Assembly: GCA_027627225.1 (NCBI GenBank)
Contig: CM051033.1
Span: forward strand, 50,219,516 to 50,283,515
Reading direction: 5' to 3'
DNA from: Congeria kusceri
Taxonomy: Eukaryota; Mollusca; Bivalvia; Myida; Dreissenidae
DNA length: 64,000 nt
Numbering within the stretch: the first letter of the stretch is position 1; each line of letters opens with the position of its first letter. Of this stretch, positions 56,555-64,000 are shown in pieces. The notes beneath the pieces were generated by a model. That model did not search any database. It saw only the letters and a program-made list of their open reading frames with translations, and was not told the origin of the DNA. The position numbers were made by a program, and so were the translations under genes.

Positions 56555-57140
56555 ACTTTTATACTTGGAAGACATGACAACATTGATAAAAATTAAAATT
56601 GTATTTTGTTTTATCAAATAAGAAGCATATTTCTTATGCAAGTTTTGAGTGATTTGCAAATGATCTGTAATGTGTTGTCCATGAATATAAGATTATACCA
56701 TAAATCTATACTGCAGGCATAATGAGTGCAATACTTTTTTTTGTTAATTTAGACTGTACTGTGTAGTAAAAATTAACATAAGACTACAGAGCAAGAAAGG
56801 AAGGTTAGTGTAAGACAAAATCAGTTGTTCCATTTATCATTATAGTGGATATAACGAAAGCAGAAAAAGACTGGCAAACGATCACCATAGACACAAAATG
56901 TTATTTCACTTAATAAGGCTTTGTTATGTGGCTTTAGATAAGAATTGTGGCAAATATATGTTATTTTAGAATTGTTTTTTGTACAATTTACCAAATAAAA
57001 CTTACTGAATAAGATTGTTTTAATGTAAAAAAAAAATTATAAAATAAGAAGCATATTTCTCATGCATATTTTGAGTTGTGTCCAAATTAATGTGTTGTCC
57101 GAAATAGTGACAGTTTTTCAATTTAGTATTTGCAGTTTAT
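56555..57140 (+). repeat. diverged direct repeat pair
   Basis: AATAAGAAGCATATTTCTTATGCA + AGTTTTGAGT ... TGTGTTGTCC near 56616-56682 recurs near 57046-57103 with small changes. Spacing about 430 bp. No coding sense. Confidence 0.6.
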
Positions 57141-57847
57141 CAAATAAATTCATATTAGTTTTTAAACATAGCAATAAAAGCAGTCATAATCATTATAAAT
57201 GGTTTTTAAACACGTAATTCAATGTGAACATTTTGTTTTTAATAACATTGCAAATCTAAAGGTTCATTGGTGACATAATGTTCCCATGGAGGTGGCCATA
57301 TTGGATGTCTCATTTTGGACAATAGTGGTCTTATATTTAAAATTAATTAGTGTTGATCACATCATTGTATGGCATAAATCTATTCACATATCAAAAGAAA
57401 CATGTTTTTCCTGCAAGAAAGTATAAGTTTTATGTTGGAACACTTTCTGTTTGAAGGTTGCCAATTGTGATTTTTTTTTCAAAATTAATTTTTATGCTTC
57501 TGGAGAGTGTTCTAGTCTATTAACTGAATGTTCCCTTTAGCAAATGTGTCCTCTAACATTACTCAATGTTTACAGAAGCAAAACTGATCAATAACCACTT
57601 TTAAAAGGTCATAATTTAACCCTCGCATTTAGACTTCAATCTACTGTATTTTGGGGAATCAGTTTTGGTTAGTTAAAACGGAATAACTTCCCTTGTTGGT
57701 TCATGCTACCTCTGCGGACACTATAACCGCATCATTAAAGAGCCTGCTCAACAGCTATGCTGTTCGAAGTGCCTCATAGGCCAATCATTTAAGTATAACT
57801 TGTTATTTAGGCCACGAGTTCTGAGCTAATATTGAGCCTACATTTTT
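57141..57847. other. no gene seen
   Basis: AT-rich, with GAGGTGGCCATATTGGATGT near 57290, a lone YY1-like box. Confidence 0.4.
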
Positions 57848-59973
57848 AGCTCACCTTAGCACATCCGTTGTCCGTGTGCCATCAACAATTTGTTTCATTC
57901 CCACGATAGAGACTTCACTTTTTATCTAATCTTATCTAAACTTGCTTTGTTTATGTATGACCATAAAATCTCTTGACGGGATTGTTTTTGTTCCTGGTCA
58001 CAGCAATAACGCTAGAGATGTGGCCCCTTTTTTATGCCAAAAATTGCAAAAAAGCCTTTTTCCAACATATAGACTTTATTGTCCATCCAGTCTTGACCAA
58101 ACTTTGTGTATGACCATCAGATCTCAGCAGAAGCCAAAAATGGGCAAGATTGTATTACAAACATCAGAGTTATTGCCCTTTGTGAAAAAATAATTACAAA
58201 AAATTGACATTATTCAAGAAAGAGACTTCATTTTTCACCGGATCTTAAACAATCTTGCACACCATAAGATAAGAAGTCGGATACAAGCATGATCAGGCGA
58301 GAAATACCGGAGTTATTGCCTGTTGTGAAAAAAATATACAAAAATGGACATAATTCAGGATAGAGACTTCATTTTTTATCAAATCTTTACCAATCTTGCA
58401 CAGTGTGTCTATGACCATAAGATTACAGTTGAAGTAGAATATACGCAAGATCGGGCAAGAAACACTGGAGTTATTGCCCTTTGTTTGTGAAAAAAATATA
58501 CGAAAAAATTCATTCAGGATAGAGACTTCATTTTAAGATCGACTATTCGAAGAATAGGTGAGCTTTCCTACTACCCCCGGCGTCCGCGTCTGAATTTGGT
58601 TAAAGTTTTTATTCAAAACTCTTGTAACTTAAAAACTACATAAGTAATTCACTTGAAACTTGGAACTAACCTTTGTCATCAACTCCACTGTCAGGGGCAA
58701 CATTCCGTATAACTCTGTTTTGTATTTTGACATATTTATGCCCCTTTTTACTGAGATTTTCTGGTTCAAGTTTATATTCAAAAGTTTTGTAACTTCAAAA
58801 CTACATTTATATAAGTTATTCACTTGAAACTTGTAACTAACCTTTGTCATCAACTCCAGTATCAAGTGCAACATTCCGTATAACTGTTTTGTATTTTGAC
58901 AGAGTTATGCCCCTTTTTCACATAGATTTTCTGGTTAAAGTTTATATTCAAAAGGTTTGTAACTTCAAAACTACATAAGTTATTCACTTGAAACTTGGAA
59001 CTGACTTTTTTCATCAACTCTAGTATCAGGGGCAACATTACCCATAACTCTGTTTTGTATTTTGACAGAGTTAGCCCACTTTTTACATAGACTTTGTGGT
59101 TAAAGTTTTTGTTCCAAAAATTTATGAACTATACAAGGCTTCACTTAAAAGTATTGTATTTTTACAAATTTATGCCCCTTTCACTATCCAAAATATGTAC
59201 CAACTGAAATACTTCGAATAGTCAAGCGCGCTGTCCTCTGACAGCTCTTGTTCATCCCATCTTCACTGATCTTGCACAGTTTGTCTATGGCCATTAGACT
59301 TCAGGTGAGGTCGATTATATTAGCAAGATCGGGCCAAAACCTCAGAGTTATTCAACTTATTGCCCCTTGTGAGTGGGAAAAAACAGACCGATGCCTCATT
59401 CACATAAACTTGCATGTCTTTACTACTCCTGCTGTTTTTAATATGCCTCAATCAAAGTAAGGTAGCATTAGGCCAACATTTTTTTTATCTTTTGTTTTAC
59501 GGGAATATCTACGTTAATTTTCAACGAAAACAAATACAAATAAAAGTAACCATTGTGAATTTTATTATAATTTACCCACCAACTTCTTATTTTATTCATA
59601 GCACATGTACTTAAAACAAGGACCTATAAATGTTTGGAAAAGAATGAAGTAATAATTGTATCTGTTCAAATACTTATTTAAAGAGTTTCAAACTAATAAA
59701 TTAACTTTTTAAACAGCATATCTTTATAAAGCTTGTTTTTAGCCTTGACTGTTAAAAATGTCTTAAGTTTGAAAATAAAAAAATGCTCCTCTTTTAAATT
59801 ATGTTGTTTTGTTTTTTTATTGCTGTAAAAAAGTGATTTTATTTTTATTACTCCCCCTCGACTCAATTTGTTTTTAAAAAGCTGCCATAAAACAAAACAT
59901 AAAAAATGTTGGCCTGATATATCCTTATAATGAAAACTCAGGTGAGCGCTTTGGGCCATCATGGCCCTTTTGT
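57848..59973 (+). mobile_element. Helentron/HINE-like element with tandem array (element E2)
   Basis: Starts AGCTCACCTTAGCAC (5' hairpin partly deleted), then TCCGTTGTCCGTGTGCCATC. It carries repeats of GATAGAGACTTCATTTTT, CAATCTTGCACAG.TGTCTA, TGACCATAAGAT and GAGTTATTGCCC.TTGTGA. Ends AGGTGAGCG...GGGCCATCATGGCCC then TTTTGT. Element E4 is inserted inside. Confidence 0.8.
58535..59252 (+). mobile_element. nested Helentron/HINE-like element (element E4)
   Basis: Starts AAGATCGACTATTCGAAGAA + TAG, where CTATTC-GAA-GAATAG is a hairpin. GACTATTCGAAG (58541-58552) is the exact inverse of CTTCGAATAGTC (59212-59223). It ends GCTGTC-CTCT-GACAGC then TCTTGTT. The core has four units of ACTTCAAAACTACAT...TTCACTTGAAACTTG..ACT. 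The host repeat of E2 runs up to ACTTCATTTT and resumes at CATCCCATCTTCACTGATCT, so the ends are exact and no target duplication beyond a T is present. Confidence 0.85.
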
Positions 59974-60020
59974 ATTGTTATATTATGGGAATTGTTTGCC
60001 TCATGGCCCATACCACTGAA

Positions 60021-60673
60021 TAGGGCTGTGGATAGTTGGGTAAGTGACGATTCGATCCGTTCAACGAGTCGGGATTTCCGACTCACAGATCGAACCACGA
60101 ATCAGCTGTTACAAATTGCGATGCAGGAAAACACTCTCATGAGTCATAAAGACTAATAACTTTATCATATTAAACCAATCTGTCGCCTTCTTCTCGTCAT
60201 TTTTATTAATATCGAAGTATTTCCACACTGGGGATGTACATTTTGCTTGTGATTTTCGGTATTGTTGTTCCGCCATACGTCATGTACTTGCGCGTGCGTA
60301 TGACGCCATTGTTTTGATAGGAGTTTCGCATTCATGTTTTCGTATCTTTTTTAATTGATTTGGGATTTACGTGCTGCAGCGCATATTTAGGTTAACTTGG
60401 GCAAACGTTACGTTATTTCTTGTTGGTGACTTGAAAAATGCAGGTTTTGAAAAAACATGGAATGTAACGCTCCTGATATTGCAGCTCTACTTTTCACGCG
60501 AGTTGTGTTTGCATTCTGCTATTTGGAAAACTAAGACATGTACACACATTAAACTGCAATATAATGTCTCAAAAGGGTTTATTTTGTGTATTAATTAACT
60601 AATTTTATGAAAATCAATATAAGGTAAATATAAAATTTTAGATCGCAATTAAACGATACTCGCAGCAGCCCTA
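60021..60673. mobile_element. second non-autonomous hAT-type element with 8-bp target duplication
   Basis: Starts TAGGGCTGTGGATAG and ends CAGCAGCCCTA (inverse TAGGGCTGCTG). Perfect CCACTGAA flanks at 60013-60020 and 60674-60681. Size 653 bp, no transposase. The ends differ from the 40946 element after TAGGG, so this is another hAT family. Confidence 0.9.
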
Positions 60674-60681
60674 CCACTGAA

Positions 60682-61583
60682 ATATACTGCAGCTATCAAA
60701 TTTCTCAAATGTAATGCACTAAAATAAAAAAAAAAGAATGTGTCAAACATATTGTACAATACACCTCCATGTTGGCTGCATTAGAAATTTAAATCAACAC
60801 ATCATATTGTTTTACACATCTTTTGCTGTCCACCTCTGTGTATCAACCTATCAATAATTTTATTTCTACCATTTAAATGTACTTCAAAACACGCAGTACT
60901 TCTGTGTTCAGTTATTTTGACATGACAGTGGGGTTTTTAAGGGCCAATTTGGGGCCAAAATTTGGCTTGATTCCCGTGCTGAAAAGGGTTTTTTTCCCCT
61001 ATATTTACCTTAAAATTCCCCTCAGAATGTAAGCTTTATTTTGAAAAAAATTGACCCAAATCTGACAAAAATTGACTTAGAGGCATTTTCGTTATCAATC
61101 CCAGCAATTTTTCATGAAACCAAGTAAGTGTATAATCTAAGTTATCATTTGTAGCAAAGCAATTGATAAATGTTTTATAACAAAGTAGAATATAAACATG
61201 TACTGTTGCTTTTCTATAAAAAAATCTTCCCCATTTGTTGTAAAATTCCCCATCTGAAGGGCCTGCCACCTTGCCCCCCAAAAAACACTGCATGACCAAC
61301 GCCGTATATCTGTCATCTTAAGTATTGGCGGAGGGGGGGGGGGGGGCTTCAGATGCTGGGGATGGGGCTCAGACCCTTGGTTTTGGGGGAAGTTATTGTA
61401 ACATATTTACAAAAAGTGGAACAATAGTTCCAGGTGTAAAGTCATCTTTTGGGGAAAATTTTGTGCATGATTTTAAGGATTTTTTGCTTTGGGATGATGT
61501 CTATACTCAGACCCTGCTACAAAGGGTATAAAAGCCCTGGTATTTGACACTAATGTGGTAATAATTCATATAAACTTATTTTT
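60682..61583. other. no gene seen; one poly-G run
   Basis: AT-rich, with 14 consecutive G at 61333-61346 followed by GGGGATGGGG, which may form a G-quadruplex. The open frame here is a by-product of the G run. Confidence 0.45.
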
Positions 61584-63208
61584 AGCTCACCTGAGCACAA
61601 AGTGCTCATGGTGAGCTTTTGTGATCGCCCGTTGTCCGTCGTGCATGCATGCGTGTGTGCGTACGTCGTCAACTTTTCATTCAAACAACATCTCCTCCTA
61701 AACCGCTTGGCAGATTTTAACCAAACTTCACAGGAATGATCCTTGGGTGGACCTCTTTCAAAGTTGTTCAAATCTTTCCGGTCCGCTGAATATGTAGGTC
61801 ACCAGAGCTAAAAATAGATTTAAAAAGTGAAAACTTTAAAAATCTTCTTCTATGAAACCGCAAGGCTCAGACCTTTCATATTTGATATGTGACAGCCTCT
61901 AGAGGTCCTCTACAAAGATTGTTCAAGTTATGCCCCTGGGGTCAAAACGGGCCACGCCCCGGGGGTCACATGGTTTATTTAGAATATATAGCAAAATGAC
62001 TTTAAAAATCTTCTCCTCTGAAACCACAAGACCCAGAGGTTTCATATTTGGTTTGTAACATCCTATAGTGGTCCTCTACAAAGATTGTTCAAATTATTTC
62101 CCTGGGGTCAAAACTGGCCACGCCCCGGGGGTCTCATGGTTTATATAGAATATATAGCAAAATGACTTTAAAAATCTTCTCCTCAGAAACCGGAAGGCCC
62201 AGAGGTTTCATATTTGGTATGTAACATCCTTTTAAAATCTTCTCTGAAATCGCAAGGCCCAGAGGTTTCATATATGGTATTTAACATCCTTTAGTGGTCC
62301 TTTACAAAGTTTGTTCAAATTTTGCCCCTGGGGTCAAAACCGGCCACACCCCGGGGGTCACATGGTTAATATAGAATATATAGCAAAATGACTTTTAAAA
62401 TCTTCTCTGAAACTGCAAGGCCCAGAGGTTTCGTATTTGGTATTTAACATCCTATAGTGGTACTCTACAAAGATTGTTCAAATTATGCCCCATGGGTCAA
62501 AACAGATCACACCCGATTGGTCACATGGTTAATATAGACTTAAATAGCAAAACGACTTTAAAATTCTTCTTCTCTGAAATCGCAAGGCCTAGAGGTTTCA
62601 TATTTGGTATGTAACATTTTATAGTGGTCCTCTACAAAAAGTTTTCAAATTATGCCACTGGGGTCAAAACTGGTCACGCCCGGTGGGGGGTGGGGGTGGT
62701 CCAATGGTTTATATAGACTTAAATAGAAAAATGACTTTAAAAATCTTCTCCTATGAAACGGCAAGGCCCACAGCTTTCCTATATTTGTTACGTAAAATTG
62801 CATAGTGGTCCTCTCCAAAGATTGTTCAAATTATGCCCCTGGGGTCAAATCTGGCCACCCCCGAGCAGTCACATGGTTTATATAGACTTAAATAGCAAAA
62901 TGACTTTTAAAATCTTTACCTGAAACCGCAAGGCCCACAGCTTTCCTATATTTGGTACGTAACTTTGCATAGTGGTCCTCTCCAAAGATTGTTCAAATTA
63001 TGCCCCTGGGGTCACATGGTTTATATAGACTTAAATAGCAAAATGACTTAAAAAATCTTTACCTGAAACCGCAAGGCTCAGAGGTTTGTTCAAGGTTGTT
63101 GAACTTATGCCCCTGGGATAAAAATAAGCCACGCCTCTGGGATGCAAATTCCAATTGGGTTACAAGGTCGCGGGTGAGCGTCCTAGGGCCCTCGGGGCCC
63201 TCTTGTTT
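61584..63208 (+). mobile_element. Helentron/HINE-like element with tandem array (element E1)
   Basis: Starts with a full hairpin, AGCTCACCTGAGCACAAAGT + GCTCATGGTGAGCT, followed by TTGTCCGTCGTGCATGC. The core is about eight units of 110-185 bp with AAATCTTCTCCTCTGAAACC, CAAGGCCCAGAGGTTTCATA, AGTGGTCCTCTACAAAGATT and GGGGTCAAAAC.GGCCACGCC. Ends GGGTGAGCG...AGGGCCC-TCG-GGGCCCT then CTTGTTT. Best preserved of the group. Confidence 0.9.
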
Positions 63209-63520
63209 AATGACTAGTATTCATGAAATGAAAAACAAAATAGTTTTGTGAATTGTTTTTTCTATCCAATATATCCTTCTTTCCTATAGATTCAGCCATT
63301 CCTGTAGATGCGGCCACCCCCAGATAATGAAAATTAACTATTATTTCTTACAAAACTTGTGTTAGTTATCTGTATTGAGACAATTCTATCACATAAATTT
63401 TGTTGTTGGTTTTAAAAATTGCGAATTTTAAATTTTGTCTGAGAAAATTAAGATTTTTTAAAGAAATTCCCCAAAATTGCATATGTGCATTAGCTAAGAA
63501 TTTTGTAAACATTCATTTTT
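63209..63520. other. no gene seen
   Basis: AT-rich spacer between two elements. Confidence 0.4.
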
Positions 63521-64000
63521 AGCCAGATTTTTCAACAAAAAATCTCGGCTTATAGATAGGCGAAAACCGGTCGGTTGGGCGGGCGTTGCGATGTCGTTAA
63601 CAATTTGCGTTAAAGTTTCGTATTCCTGTCATATTTTCAGAAGTTCTGGGGCAATCTTCATGAAACTGTTCCTTGGATGGTCCTCTACCAAACCTGTGAA
63701 AGTGGTTCCGCTTCACTGCACAAAATGGCCACCAGAGCTAAAATTTGAATTCTGTCTAAACGCTATTTTCTTCTAAACCTATGGCTAGATTTTCAAATAA
63801 TTGTACACAAATGGTCATTTAGTGTTCCTCTACCAAACTTATTCATATGGTTCTGCCTCACTGCACAAAATGGCCACTAAAGCTAAAAATAGGATTTGCG
63901 TTAAAGTTTCTTTTCTGTCATATTTTAAAAAGTTCTCCGTCAATCTTCATGAAACGTTACAGAAATGTTCCTTAAATGGTCCTTTACCAAACCTGTGAAA
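63521..64000 (+). mobile_element. Helentron/HINE-like element, 5' part only (element E5), cut by the window end
   Basis: Starts AGCCAGATTTTTCAACAAAA + AATCTCGGCT, a hairpin. The body holds repeated TTCCTTGGATGGTCCTCTAC, CACTGCACAAAATGGCCAC and CTATGGCTAGATTTTCAAAT blocks. Same family as the minus-strand element at 46706-47210. The 3' end lies outside the window. Confidence 0.8.

Noticed and set aside
61325..61531. 68-codon Gly-rich open frame
   Set aside because: Created by a 14-G run; no homologous features.

Overview
This is an AT-rich animal genomic window: genes are split into short exons with GT-AG introns, and most of the sequence is repeats. The host is most likely a bivalve mollusc, possibly a dreissenid mussel. 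That rests on the style of the repeats (long arrays beginning 'GCTCACCTGAGCAC' and ending in a hairpin plus 'TCTTGTT', and an 'AACCGGGCTTAATGCAT' MITE), on a Cys-loop receptor relic and on small cysteine-rich secreted modules. The assignment is from memory of family style, not from a search.

Layout. 1-6.8 kb: a 53-bp minisatellite, C-type-lectin-like pseudo-exons on both sides of a decayed BEL/Pao gag fragment, and a tRNA-like SINE head. 11.2-16.7 kb: a Cys-loop (nicotinic-type) receptor pseudogene on the + strand. It has an unusual secreted N-terminal extension made of Tyr/Lys/Pro/Thr repeats, and several frameshifts and stops. Its Cys-loop exon is partly duplicated inside a TTA microsatellite. 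17.6-18.5 kb: the 3' part of a dead LINE. 19.0-28.4 kb: repeat-rich, with an array of CRE/YY1-like motifs, a TIR element packed with CACGTG palindromes, and three copies of one dispersed element.

29.8-37.1 kb (gene A) and 42.4-51.3 kb (gene B) are head-to-tail paralogues. Each has a 70-nt signal-peptide exon, six-cysteine EB/EGF-like modules each on a phase 1-1 exon, and a 65-nt last exon coding a hydrophobic tail that looks like a GPI-anchor signal. The homology runs into the introns and the 3' UTRs. Gene A has one module pair plus a CxC-rich exon; gene B has three module pairs. Gene A has lost the GT donor before its anchor exon. Gene B has one frameshifted and one nonsense exon, and skipping both keeps the frame. 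The products are probably small cell-surface or secreted proteins; no function is assigned.

51-64 kb holds no recognisable gene. It is a stack of transposable elements, two of them hAT-type with perfect 8-bp target duplications (one is at 41 kb, the other at 60 kb). Six elements in the window share a 5' hairpin. Five have a visible 3' end, and these also share subterminal inverted repeats and a 3' hairpin, four with a clear (T)CTTGT-type tail. One of them is nested in another, so its exact ends and lack of target duplication can be read directly. This fits Helentron/HINE-type elements.
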